Source: Nannocystis bainbridge (GTDB lineage Bacteria > Myxococcota_A > Polyangia > Nannocystales > Nannocystaceae). From it: a stretch of 64,000 bases of DNA. The notes under the pieces were generated by a model. The model was not told the origin of the DNA and made no database searches. It saw only the letters and a program-made list of their open reading frames with translations. A program made the position numbers and the translations under genes. Below, in pieces: positions 52,669 through 62,200 of the stretch. Numbering within the stretch: position 1 is the stretch's first letter; each line of letters opens with the position of its first letter. Location of the stretch: contig NZ_JAQNDL010000001.1 in NCBI RefSeq assembly GCF_028368995.1, forward strand, positions 4,242,001-4,306,000. The letters are read 5' to 3'.

Positions 52669-52682
52669 GGTACTCTGGCAGG

Positions 52683-54263
52683 GTGACCGCCCCCCGTCCG
52701 GCCGCGCTCGCGCTCGGGTTCGCCGCGCTCCTGTCCGCAGAGACAGGTTGCCGCAACGCCAACCTCGCCAGCGTCATGGCCCAGACGCCGAGCTACGAGC
52801 CCGAGGGCCAGACCCGCTGCGGCGTCGCGCGCAGCCACGCGCGGCCGCTGATCATCGAGTGGCCGGCGCACGACCGCAGCGAGCTCGAGACGCTGGTGGC
52901 CGAGGGCGAGCGCATGATCGCGGTCCGCTTCGCCGGCTGCGAGATGGAGCTGCTGCGCGGCTGCTCGGCCGCCGGCAGCTACCGCTACCAGGGCGTGCAG
53001 CCGAAGCGCGAGGACTACGTGTTCAAGCGGGCCGACGACCTCTACGCCAAGATCCCGCTCGGCGCGGCCAACCTCGAGGCGGAGCTCGAGCGCCACGGCG
53101 CGCTGACGCTCGGCATGACGGTGGTGGGCCGCTGGCAGGGCGGCCACGGGCGGCCGGCGCGGATCGATCTGCGCGGCGACTGCGATCAGGCGACGCACGT
53201 GATCTCGGGGCTGTCGGTCGGGGCGTTCCGCCTGTCCTCCGAGGCAGGTGCGGAGATCCGCGGCGAGGTCGGGTGGATGCAGGTGGGCGCCGGGGCCGGA
53301 TCATCTGCGGCGCGCGGGCTGGTGCGCAGCGACGGCGACCTCGCGGCCTGCGGCGACGCCGGCGGCGACGGCCCGCCGCACCGCTGCCGCGCGCTGCTGC
53401 GGGTCGAGGTCACGGCGATCCGCGAGCCGGCGGAGGTGGCGGCGGCGCGGGCTCGCCAGGTGTGCCCGCGCGACGCGGCGCTGGTCGAGGGCGGCCGCTT
53501 CCGCGCCAGCGTCGGCGGTCAGGTCGAGCTGGCCGATTTCTGCCTCGACCGCGAAGAGGTACGGGTGGCCGACTACGCCGCCTGCGCGGCCAAGGGGCCG
53601 TGCTCCGAGGCGGCCACGAGCGCCCGCTACAAGGGCGCGGACGAGGAGCTCGCGTGGGCCAACGGGCAGTGCAACGGCGACCGCGCCGGCCGGCGGCGCC
53701 ACCCGATCAACTGCATCAGCTGGAACCAGGCCGCGGCCTACTGCCAGTGGGCCGGCGGGCGCCTGCCGACCGAGGTCGAGTGGGAGTGGGCGGCCCGCGG
53801 CGGCGAGCAGGAGCGGACCTACGCGTGGGGCGAGCAGGAGCCGGGGCCGCGGCTGGTCAACGCCTGCGGGGAGGAGTGCGCGCGGGCGCGGGCCCGGCTG
53901 CAGCCGGCGCTCAAACATGGCCTTCAGGACATGCCCCCGGAGACATGGCTCAAGTTGCACGGCAAGAGCGACGGCGAGGTCGGCACGGCGCGGGTCGGCA
54001 GCTACGCCGCCGGGCGCGGCCGCGGGCAGGTCGCCGACCTGGCGGGCAACGTGTGGGAGTGGACCGCGAGCCAGGAGATCTCGTATCAGACCGGCGAGGA
54101 GCAGAACGTCGGCTGGGGCGGGCCTGACACCGGCCGCCGCGCCACTCGCGGTGGCGGCTTCCTCTCGACCGACGACAACGACGTGCGCACCACGGCCCGA
54201 CGCCTGCGCGACGTGAAGGACCGGCGGCCCGACCTCGGCTTCCGCTGCGCCTACGACCCGTGA
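52683..54263 (+). CDS. Lipoprotein with C-terminal formylglycine-generating-enzyme (SUMF1) fold
   Basis: 526 residues from GTG 52683, lipobox AETGC. The N-terminal ~270 residues (LIIEWPAHDRSELETLVAEGERMIAVRFAGCEMELLRGC) have no assigned family. Residues ~275-526 match FGE/SUMF1: DFCLDREEVRVADYAACAA, HPINCISWNQAAAYCQWAGGRLPTEVEWEWAARGG, VADLAGNVWEWTAS, ATRGGGFLSTDDNDVRTTARRL and DLGFRCAYDP. Residues for formylglycine formation are not evident; in myxobacteria this fold is often a non-catalytic binding or signalling domain. A family palindrome codes part of a loop (53914-53955). It pairs with the thioredoxin-like gene. Confidence 0.87.
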   Translation: MTAPRPAALALGFAALLSAETGCRNANLASVMAQTPSYEPEGQTRCGVARSHARPLIIEWPAHDRSELETLVAEGERMIAVRFAGCEMELLRGCSAAGSYRYQGVQPKREDYVFKRADDLYAKIPLGAANLEAELERHGALTLGMTVVGRWQGGHGRPARIDLRGDCDQATHVISGLSVGAFRLSSEAGAEIRGEVGWMQVGAGAGSSAARGLVRSDGDLAACGDAGGDGPPHRCRALLRVEVTAIREPAEVAAARARQVCPRDAALVEGGRFRASVGGQVELADFCLDREEVRVADYAACAAKGPCSEAATSARYKGADEELAWANGQCNGDRAGRRRHPINCISWNQAAAYCQWAGGRLPTEVEWEWAARGGEQERTYAWGEQEPGPRLVNACGEECARARARLQPALKHGLQDMPPETWLKLHGKSDGEVGTARVGSYAAGRGRGQVADLAGNVWEWTASQEISYQTGEEQNVGWGGPDTGRRATRGGGFLSTDDNDVRTTARRLRDVKDRRPDLGFRCAYDP

Positions 54264-54268
54264 TCGCA

Positions 54269-54347
54269 GCATGTCCCTCGGGACGGTTTAATAAGGTGTC
54301 CTCGGGGACAGGTGATGCGAGGGGCCTTTACCTGTCCGAAGGGTCAG
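54269..54347. repeat. Three family palindromes between convergent genes
   Basis: CATGTCC-CTCG-GGACGG (54270-54286), GGTGTCCTCGGGGACAGG (54295-54312) and ACCTGTCC-GAA-GGGTCAGCT (54330-54349) lie between the FGE-like stop at 54263 and the lipoprotein stop at 54351. Confidence 0.8.
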
Positions 54348-54350
54348 CTT

Positions 54351-54935
54351 TCAGCCCCACGCGCACAGCGGGCGGCAGGTCGCGGCGAGGCAGTCGGACA
54401 TCGGCTTCCACAGGTTCCACGACGGGCCGCCCATCAGGCCGTAGAGGTTGATGACGGACTCGCACGGGGCCTGGCAGTCGAGGCCGTAGCAGAGGCTGGA
54501 CTGCGCGCACTGCTGGATCGCCGCGCAGCCCTCGTCGGCGTGGCAGGCGTCCCACAGCGCCATGCAGTCGGTGCAGATGCAGGCGGCGCACTCGTTGCCG
54601 GGGTCGACCTCGGCCAGGCACGCCTCGATCGGGTCGGGCGCGGTCGTGCTGCTCGCATCGCCGGTCGTCGTCTCGCCCGTCGTCGTCGTCGTCGACGTCG
54701 TGCTGCTCGACGTCGTGCTCGTGGACGGCTCGCCCGTCGTGGTGGTCGTCGTCGGGTCGCCGCTGCTGCCCGTGCTGCTGGTGCTGCTCGAAGTCGAGCT
54801 GCCGGTGGTGTCGGGCGCGGCGCTGGTGACGGCGCTGGTGGTGCTGGCGACATCGGCCGTCGCGCCGCCTCCACCATCGCCGCAGGCGGCCAGAGCGAGC
54901 ACCGAGGCGAGGACCGCAGGGGGGAGGCGGGGCAT
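54351..54935 (-). CDS. Thr-rich, Cys-rich lipoprotein (paralogue A)
   Basis: 194 residues from ATG 54935, lipobox LAAC. A stalk of ~75 Thr/Ser residues (TSTTSSSTTSTTTTTGE) follows. The C-terminal ~95 residues are Cys-rich: ACLAEVDPGNECAACICTDCMALWDACHADEGCAAIQQCAQSSLCYGLDCQAPC, about 15 Cys. The same Cys spacing occurs in the neighbour at 55213-55866, so the two are tandem paralogues. Predicted disulfide-rich surface domain; function unknown. Confidence 0.82.
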   Translation of the reverse strand: MPRLPPAVLASVLALAACGDGGGGATADVASTTSAVTSAAPDTTGSSTSSSTSSTGSSGDPTTTTTTGEPSTSTTSSSTTSTTTTTGETTTGDASSTTAPDPIEACLAEVDPGNECAACICTDCMALWDACHADEGCAAIQQCAQSSLCYGLDCQAPCESVINLYGLMGGPSWNLWKPMSDCLAATCRPLCAWG

Positions 54936-55212
54936 GGCGCCGACGATAGCCGCTCGCTTGCGCGCCGGTCAAAATCGCGCAGCAGGCGCGAATGTGACCT
55001 CGCCCGGGGTCCGCAAGCTGGACTCGCGATCGCGACGATGCCGGCGCGGAGCGGTGCGGGCCCGCCCCAGGCGTCCGTCGCGGAGCCCCCCTCGCAGCGG
55101 CTGCGACCGACGCCTGTTCCCGGCGGCAGGTCGCGAAGACGCCGACGCAGGGGCTGCGCCGGCGTGGAGCACCGGTGGGTTCAGGGCCGGTGCGAGGCGT
55201 GCGGGTCGGGGC

Positions 55213-55866
55213 TCAGCACTGGCCCTGGCACTGCGTGTCGACGCAGGTGCCGATGGCCTGGGCCTTCATGCCGGCGGGGCCGAACGGGCCGCCGTTCATC
55301 TGGATGACGGTGCCGCACGGCCCGAGGCAGTCGATGCCGCCGCAGCCGGACTCCTGCGCGCAGTCGCGGATCGCCTGGCAGCCGGCATCCGCCGCGCAGA
55401 TCTGCAGCTCCTCGAGGCACTCGGTGCAGGCGCACTCGCCACACGGGTCGCCCGGGTTGACGCTGTCGAGGCACTGCATCAGCGGGTCGTCGGTGGTGGT
55501 GCCGGGATCGGTGGTGCTGGTGTCCTCGGTCGTCGTGCCGGGGTCGGTCGTCGACGTCGTGCCCGGGTTCTCGGTGGTCTCGGGCTCGGTGGTCGTGTCG
55601 ATCGGGCCCTCGGTCGTCGTCGTCGAAGTCGTGGTCGTCGTCGTCGCCGGCGTCGTGGTCGTCGGGTCGTCGCTGGTGATCGAGGTGCCGGTGCCCTCGG
55701 TGGTGTCGGTCGTGGCGGGCTCGGTGGAGCCGTTCGAGGTGCCGGTGTCGGTGGTCGCCTCGGTCGCCTGGACGTTGGTCTCGCTGGTCTTGCCGTCGTC
55801 GCCGCAAGCGCCGAGCGAGAGCAGGCCGAGGGCCGTCATCGAGCTGAAGAAGAAGTTGCGAATCAT
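55213..55866 (-). CDS. Thr-rich, Cys-rich lipoprotein (paralogue B)
   Basis: 217 residues from ATG 55866 behind an AGGAGG site, lipobox LSLGAC. The stalk (residues ~30-130) is Thr/Asp-rich with TTDPGTTTEDTSTTDPGTTTDD-type repeats. The C-terminal domain CLDSVNPGDPCGECACTECLEELQICAADAGCQAIRDCAQESGCGGIDCLGPC aligns closely with paralogue A. The gap to paralogue A (277 bp) holds nothing recognisable. Confidence 0.82.
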   Translation of the reverse strand: MIRNFFFSSMTALGLLSLGACGDDGKTSETNVQATEATTDTGTSNGSTEPATTDTTEGTGTSITSDDPTTTTPATTTTTTSTTTTEGPIDTTTEPETTENPGTTSTTDPGTTTEDTSTTDPGTTTDDPLMQCLDSVNPGDPCGECACTECLEELQICAADAGCQAIRDCAQESGCGGIDCLGPCGTVIQMNGGPFGPAGMKAQAIGTCVDTQCQGQC

Positions 55867-56012
55867 AGGTCAGTGCCTCCTGATGGGGCGCCGCGCGCCC
55901 TTTCCGCCGCACCCTAACACGCCCCCCCGACCGGTGGGCCAGAAACGGGCGGAAAGGCCCATGCGCGCGCCCCACAGTGACGCGCTCCACAACGAAATAG
56001 CGGGCCCGTGAA

Positions 56013-58046
56013 TCAAGGCCCGGCCGCGCTCGCGGCCACCTGTTGCAGCAGGTCGAAGCGCGCCTGATAGAGCTCGGCGATCCGCCCCAGGCCCTCGATG
56101 TGATGGCCCTGGCCGGCGAATTCGACGAGCGTGACCGGCTTGCCGAGCGCGCGCGCCCTGTCGTGGAAAGCGCGCGACTCGCCGACCGGCACGCGCCAGT
56201 CGTTGCTGCCGTGGGTGAGGAGCAGCGGGGCGGCGAGCAGGTCGACGTGCGAGAGCGGACTGCGATCCTTCATGCGCGCCAGGTCCTCGGGGCGGCTCGG
56301 ATCGCCGCTCTCCAGCACCACCCAGTCGGGGATGTTGCACTGGTCGTGGAAGCTCTTGATGTCGGAGAAGCCGGCGTGGGCCAGGCCGAAGCCGAACTCG
56401 TAGCGCTCGGCATGTCCCTTGGTACCTGGCGGAAAGGTCAGAGCCCGCATGGTCGCGTAGCCGCCGTGGCTGCCGCCGAACACGCCGATCTGCGCCGGCT
56501 TCAGGCCGAGCGTGCGCTCGGTCCAGCGGGCGACGTGGAACAGGTCGACGATCTCGTCGCCGCCGAGGTCGCGGTCGTTGAGGGCCGCGAACGCCTTGCC
56601 GAAGCCGTCGCCGCCGCGCACCGTCGGCGACACGACGGTCAGGCCGGCCGCGCACATGACGTTGGCGAAGGTGCTGTAGTGGTTCTCGCCGCCGTAGAAC
56701 GCCTCGACGAGGGCGAGCCGGTGGCCGGGGTCCGCGGGCGGACGGCGCGGGGTGAGGACAAAGGCGTGCAGCTCGCGCGGCTTGCCGGTGGCCTTGTCGC
56801 GGTCGAAGGTCGGGATCTTGACCCGCTCGGCGCGGCACTGGGCGACGGCCTCGCGCACGGCGGGCGCGGGCCCGAGGCTGAAGCCGGGGCCGAACGCGGG
56901 GCCCTGGGCGTCGGCGTGGACCGGCTGGACGTTGAGCTCGAAGTACTGGTCGGGCGCCTCGTGGGTCCAGATCACCCGGCCGTCGCGGCCCTCGAGCACG
57001 TCGGCCGCGCCCGGCAGCGGGCGCGCGGCCAGGACCTTGCCGGTGCGCGGATCGATCACCGCCAGCGACGAGCCGAGCGGGCTGCGGTGCACGCCGACCA
57101 CGCCGATGGCGGTGATGAAGGCCGAGGTCAGGTCCTCGGTGAAGCGCGTGAGCTGCTTGATCGCACCTGTCTTGCGGGACAGGCTGTAGAGGTTGCGGTA
57201 GCCGTCGTCGTTGGCGAGCAGCAGCGCGGTGTCGGCGTCGAGCCAGCCCTCGAGCAGCTCGGCGTCGGTGCGCGTGACCTTGGGGTCGGTGAGCACGCGG
57301 ACGACCGGGCGCGCGGCCGTGAGGTCGACCGCGACGAGCTGGGTCCGGTTGCGATCGCCGTCGACCTGGGCGGCGAAGAACACCTCGCGGCCGTCGGGTG
57401 AGAACCGCGGCGACGACCACGTGAAGGTCAGGGCCGGCGTGTCGCAGACGACCTCGCGCGCCGCCTTGCTGGCGATGTCCAGGACGCGCAGGCAGGTGCG
57501 GTACGGCGGCGCCTCACCGGCGCGCGGGAGGTAGGCGATCTGCGATTCAGCGTCGTCGAGGCCGAATCCGTAGACGTAATCGTGGTCGGTGACCTGCTCG
57601 AGCGCCCCTGTCTTGAGATTCAGGGTCCATAGATTCATGCGCTCGTCATTGCGAGCATCGGCGTGCAGCCACAGCGTCGCGCTGGCGGCGTGGTGGTGCA
57701 GGCGCCACAGGCTGCGCTGGGACCAATCGACGTCCGAGACCTTGGTGGCCTGGATCGGGTCGCGGATCGAGTCGTCGGCGAGGTCGAGCACCTGCAGCTC
57801 GTAGCGCTCGCCGGTCTTCAGCACGAACAGCTTGCCGGTGCGCAGGCTCGGCATCCATTGCGTATACGGGAAGCCGGTGAGGAACGGCGCGAGGTCGACG
57901 GCGCGGTCGAAATAGCGGACCACGCCGACCTCGGCCTCGGGCTTGGCCGCGCCCGCGGGCGGCTCGCTGTTCGGATACGGTTTGGCCGCCCTCGGGGGGG
58001 CGCAGGCGGCCAGCAGGGTGAGCGTCGCGACGAGGGGAGTGCGCAC
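56013..58046 (-). CDS. Prolyl oligopeptidase-family (S9) lipoprotein
   Basis: 677 residues from GTG 58046, lipobox LTLLAAC. Residues ~40-430 form a beta-propeller of S9 type (LWTLNLKTGALEQVTDHDYVYGFGLDD, SSPRFSPDGREVFFAAQVDGDRNRTQLVAVDL). The alpha/beta-hydrolase domain has LALVEAFYGGENHYSTFA, the nucleophile GGSHGGYAT (Ser near 523), Asp in GSNDWRVPVGES and His in GQGHHIEG. It is predicted to cut small peptides after Pro or Ala outside the cytoplasm. Two family motifs lie in the code (56409-56430 and 57164-57183) without disturbing the fold. Confidence 0.92.
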   Translation of the reverse strand: MRTPLVATLTLLAACAPPRAAKPYPNSEPPAGAAKPEAEVGVVRYFDRAVDLAPFLTGFPYTQWMPSLRTGKLFVLKTGERYELQVLDLADDSIRDPIQATKVSDVDWSQRSLWRLHHHAASATLWLHADARNDERMNLWTLNLKTGALEQVTDHDYVYGFGLDDAESQIAYLPRAGEAPPYRTCLRVLDIASKAAREVVCDTPALTFTWSSPRFSPDGREVFFAAQVDGDRNRTQLVAVDLTAARPVVRVLTDPKVTRTDAELLEGWLDADTALLLANDDGYRNLYSLSRKTGAIKQLTRFTEDLTSAFITAIGVVGVHRSPLGSSLAVIDPRTGKVLAARPLPGAADVLEGRDGRVIWTHEAPDQYFELNVQPVHADAQGPAFGPGFSLGPAPAVREAVAQCRAERVKIPTFDRDKATGKPRELHAFVLTPRRPPADPGHRLALVEAFYGGENHYSTFANVMCAAGLTVVSPTVRGGDGFGKAFAALNDRDLGGDEIVDLFHVARWTERTLGLKPAQIGVFGGSHGGYATMRALTFPPGTKGHAERYEFGFGLAHAGFSDIKSFHDQCNIPDWVVLESGDPSRPEDLARMKDRSPLSHVDLLAAPLLLTHGSNDWRVPVGESRAFHDRARALGKPVTLVEFAGQGHHIEGLGRIAELYQARFDLLQQVAASAAGP

Positions 58047-58109
58047 GGCCCTACCCTGCTAGCAGCCCGCCCGCGCCGGGTGCAAGGGGGGCGCGGGCGG
58101 CGGCGCGGG

Positions 58110-59093
58110 TCAGAGCGCCTGGGTCTGGGTCATCAACAGGCCGCCGTTCTCGGACGGGCTGGTGGTGCTGCAGGTCGGCAGGACGCCCTTGCCGGCGGCC
58201 ACACACTCGGCGATCACCGCGGCGCGCGTCCACGACAGCCGGCGCGGAGTGTTGAGGCAGACCGCGCCGTCGGGGCCCCACTTGGCCTCGACCGGCCAGG
58301 CGGTCCCGGGCTGCTGGATGCCCCACTTGTCGCTCACGTCGATCGGGTTGCCGTTGACGGTGTGGCTCGCGCCCGTGCCGCAGTAGTCGGCCCGGATCAT
58401 GCGCACCGCGGCCTGGTGGGCGTCCTTCAGCGAGGTCGCGCCGACGCTGCGCCACGGCGCGTAGCCCCACTCGACCGCCTTGGCCAGGGCGGCGCCGCGA
58501 CAGGCCCAGGTGAACGCGTCGGCGTACTCGATGCGCGAGCCGGTGCGCTCGTCCCAGGCGAAGTTGAGGGCGATCGCCTCGGTCGGGTTGCTGGCGCCGT
58601 CGCGGCACAGATACTCCCAGGTGGTGGCGTCGACCTGGTAGCGCACGTCGTTGAAGTAGATGTCGTCGTCGGAGCCGCTCTGCACGACGCTGAAGATCTT
58701 GAGCCGCTTGTTCTCGAAGCTGCCGGGCGAGATCTCGTAGTCGAACTCGTACTCGGCGTCGACGAGCTCGGCGCCCGAGCGCTGGATCGAGTCGAGCAGC
58801 GCAGTGATGAGGCTGCCCGACGTGATGGCGAAGCTGTCGAGCTCGGAGGTGTTCATGCGCATCCCGTTCATGCGCATCCCGTTCATCACCTCGCCGTTCA
58901 TCCGCATGCCGTTCATCCGCATGCCGTTGACGAGCGGTCCGTTGACCTGGACGCCGTTGTCGATGACGGTGCGAAACGTGACGCCGTCGTCGATCGGCGT
59001 GCCGACCTGGGCGTGCTCGGCCACCTCGTCACATCCGACGAGCCCGATGCTCAAAGCCGCGACCACCAAAGTATGCTTATGAACCGAAAACAT
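58110..59093 (-). CDS. ADYC-motif lipoprotein with NGMRM repeats
   Basis: 327 residues from ATG 59093, lipobox IGLVGC. Residues ~55-85 are five-residue repeats, NGMRM-NGMRM-NGEVM-NGMRM-NGMRM, preceded by IDNGVQVNGPLVNG; related N-G repeats occur in many myxobacterial lipoproteins and could form a stacked helix. The remaining ~230 residues contain WEYLCRDG, FTWACRGAALAKAVEWGYAPWR and AAVRMIRADYCGTGASHTVNG, the ADYC-domain signature, with paired Cys likely in disulfides. The family's function is unknown. It follows the S9 peptidase gene's start by 63 bp on the same strand. Confidence 0.85.
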   Translation of the reverse strand: MFSVHKHTLVVAALSIGLVGCDEVAEHAQVGTPIDDGVTFRTVIDNGVQVNGPLVNGMRMNGMRMNGEVMNGMRMNGMRMNTSELDSFAITSGSLITALLDSIQRSGAELVDAEYEFDYEISPGSFENKRLKIFSVVQSGSDDDIYFNDVRYQVDATTWEYLCRDGASNPTEAIALNFAWDERTGSRIEYADAFTWACRGAALAKAVEWGYAPWRSVGATSLKDAHQAAVRMIRADYCGTGASHTVNGNPIDVSDKWGIQQPGTAWPVEAKWGPDGAVCLNTPRRLSWTRAAVIAECVAAGKGVLPTCSTTSPSENGGLLMTQTQAL

Positions 59094-59273
59094 GGCTTCC
59101 CCCTCCAAGGGCCGAAAAACCGGCCTCACCATCTTTCATATCGCGGGTGATCCGATTTTACGAGTGACAGCACACCGCGAAATATTCGCAGTCGCCGTCG
59201 GGCGCCCGCCCGGCGCCCGCCCGCGCGTGTGGTCTGCGAATCGCCGCTCCGCGACTGACGACTGACGGCCTCT

Positions 59274-62200
59274 TCACGATCCGCCGGTCGGCCTCGCGGG
59301 CGCGACCGAGGCGCAAACACGCAACCCCAGCGTCGAATCACGGGTGTCCGGCGACCACGGATAGCGGTTCACGGAGCGACAGGTCACCTCGTCGTAATAA
59401 TAAGCCCCGCCGCGGATGATGCCCTCGTTCGGCGCGAGGGACGAAGTCGTCCACTCCCAGACGTTGCCGACCAGATCGTCGACGCCGAACGGGCTGCGCG
59501 AGGCCGGGTGGGCGCCGCCGACGTCAGGCCCGCCGTGCTCGGGGACGCGGGCGTAGGTCTCGTCGTAGTTGGCGTCGGCGCGCGTGATCGAGTCGGCGTG
59601 GGGGAAGTTGCGGGCATCGGCGCCGCGGGCCGCTCGCTCCCACTCCCATTCGGAGCAAAGCCGGGCGCCCGGGACCCGCCCGGAGCGATCGAGCCAGCGG
59701 AGGTACGCGTTCGCGTCGTCCCACGAGATGGCCGAGACCGGCATGTCGAGCCAGTCCTGCTCGGCCAGCGCGTCGCGCCCGGCGTAGCGCAGCGGCTCGC
59801 CCATGCGCGCGGCGTAGGTGGCCTCGCCGGCCTTCATCACCAGCCGCCAGCCGCGCTCGACCGGCTCGAGGCGGACGCCGACGTGGAACTTGTCGGCCTC
59901 GACGCCGGGGGTCCTCAGCGCGCGCTCGGCCGCGGGCAGGTCGTCGAGGAAGGCGATCCATTCGCGCCAGGTGGTCTCGCGCCGGGCGATCGCGTAGCTG
60001 CCGGTGGTGACCTCGTGCTGCGGGGCGGCGAAGAAGAACTTGCGGCGGATCGTGTCCTCGTCGGCGCTGCCGAACAGCGCGGCGCCGGCGGCCACGAACG
60101 CGAAGCCGGGCGGGATCGACGAGGCCAGGGGGATGTCGAGCGCGAGCTGCTTCGCCTCGCCGCGCCCCAGCAGCACGGGATAGAAGATCGGCTCGCGACC
60201 GTCGATCGCGAGCTCGAGCAAGTACGAGCCGGGCGCCAGCTCGAGCGGCGCGACCGGGGCGAGGCCGAGCTCGCGCGGCTCGACCAGAGCGTAGCGGTGG
60301 TCGTCGTCGCGCTCGTAGCGGGCCAGCTTGACCGTGGCGGCGTCGGGCCCGACCGCGACCGAGAGCGTCGCCGGGGCGCTCCAGCGAGCCTGGCGCGTGC
60401 CGTCGTCGTAGAGCCTCACGCGCGCGACCAGCTCCTCGGCCAGCTCGGGCCTGTAGCGCACCTCGGCCAGCGCGGCCCGCTCGTACAGCGCGTCGGCGAT
60501 CAGCTGCTTGGCCTCGGGGTGCGCGGGGTCGAAGCCGAGAGCCACCTCCGAGGCCGAGATCGCCTCCTTGTAGGTGCGGTCGGCCTCGTCGAAGCGGTGC
60601 AGCGTGCGCGCCCACTCCTCCTCGCCGCCCGGGACGTCGCGGCCGTCGAACTTGCGCAGCGCGTGGGCCCGGCTGGTCCGCGCCTCCTGGTCGTGCGCGT
60701 GGGCGGCCGCGAACGCCTCGCGCGCGCGCGTGAGCTGGTCGTCGACCTTGCCCGCCAGCGCTCGCGCCTCCTGGACCTTCACCCCGGCGAACGCGAGCCC
60801 GGCGACCAGCGGCAGGGTCGCGATCGCCACCCCGCGCAGCCAGCGACGGCGCCGCAGCTCGGCCGCGCTGGCGGCCAGGAACTCGCGCTCGCGCGCCCGC
60901 AGGCTCGCGGCCTCGAGCTTGTCGGACTCGACCAGCTGTTCGGCCGTCCACAGGCCCACCTGGCCCTGCCCGAGGCGCTGCCACTCGACCGCCGCCTGCT
61001 CGAGGCGATGACGGATCTCCCGCGACTCGCGCTCCTCGTTGATCCACCGCTGCAGGGCGCTCCAGTTGCGGATCAGCGCCTCGTGGGCGATCTCGTGGAC
61101 GGTGCCGTCCTGGGCCTCGCGCGCGACCACGAGGCGGCCGCGGACCAGGGCCTCGAGCGCGGCTTCGCTGGCCGGGTCGCCGCTGACGAGGTCCTCGACC
61201 GGCAGGCTCGCGCGCGTGTCCTCGATGGTGACGAGGCGCATCAGCAGCCGGCGCACGGCGATCCGCTGCGACGGCGGCAGGCCGGCGACGACGTTGTCGG
61301 CGTGGCGCGCGAGCGCCCCGGTGACGCGACCGATCCGCTCGAGATCGGCGGCGGTGATGATCTTGCTGCCGGCCTCGCGCGCCTCCCACAGCTCGGCCAG
61401 CGCGAACTGCAAGAGCGGCAGGCTGCCCTCGACGCCGGCCTGGATCAGCTCGTCGACGAGGCCCTCCGAGCCGAAGTGCACGCCCTGCAGCGCCGCCGGG
61501 CCGACGATCGCCTCGCGCATGCCCTCGCGCGTGAGCGGCGTGAGCAGGTAGACGGCGGGGTTGATGAACGGCCCGAGCTGCGGCAGCGCGGCCGCGCGGG
61601 TCAAGAAGTCGCCGCGCACGCTGGCGAGCAGGCGCAGGCTCGGCACGCCGGAGGCGAAGGCGGTGAGGAAGCGGCCGAACGGCTCGACCTGCGGCGCCTC
61701 GCTGAGGGTGACGAGCTCCTCGAGCTGGTCGATGAACAGGACGAACCCGCGGTCCTTGCCCTGGCGGCGCGCGAGCAGGCGCACCAGGCCCTCGGGCTCG
61801 CCCATGAGCAGGGTGCGCAGGGCCTCCTCCTTGAGCGTGAAGTGCGAAGCGAGCGCGGACACCAGGGTCTGCAGCGGGCGCCGGCCGGGGATCATCGCCA
61901 GGCTGCTCCACGTGCGGCCGCCGACCCCGGGAGGTTGGCTCGCCTGCGGCAGCACGCCGGCGCGGCACAGCGACGACTTGCCGACGCCCGAGTCGCCGGC
62001 CACCAGCACGAACGACTGCACGCGCAGGCGATCGACGACGGTGCGGATCTCCGCGACCCGGCCGAAGAACACGGCGCGGTGGCGGGCCTCGAACGCCTGC
62101 AGGCCGCGGTACGGGTTGCCGTGGATGACCTCGGCGATCGGTCCGGTGGTCAGCAGCAGCTCGAGCGCGGTGCACAGCTCGTCGGCCGAGGCGAACCGGG

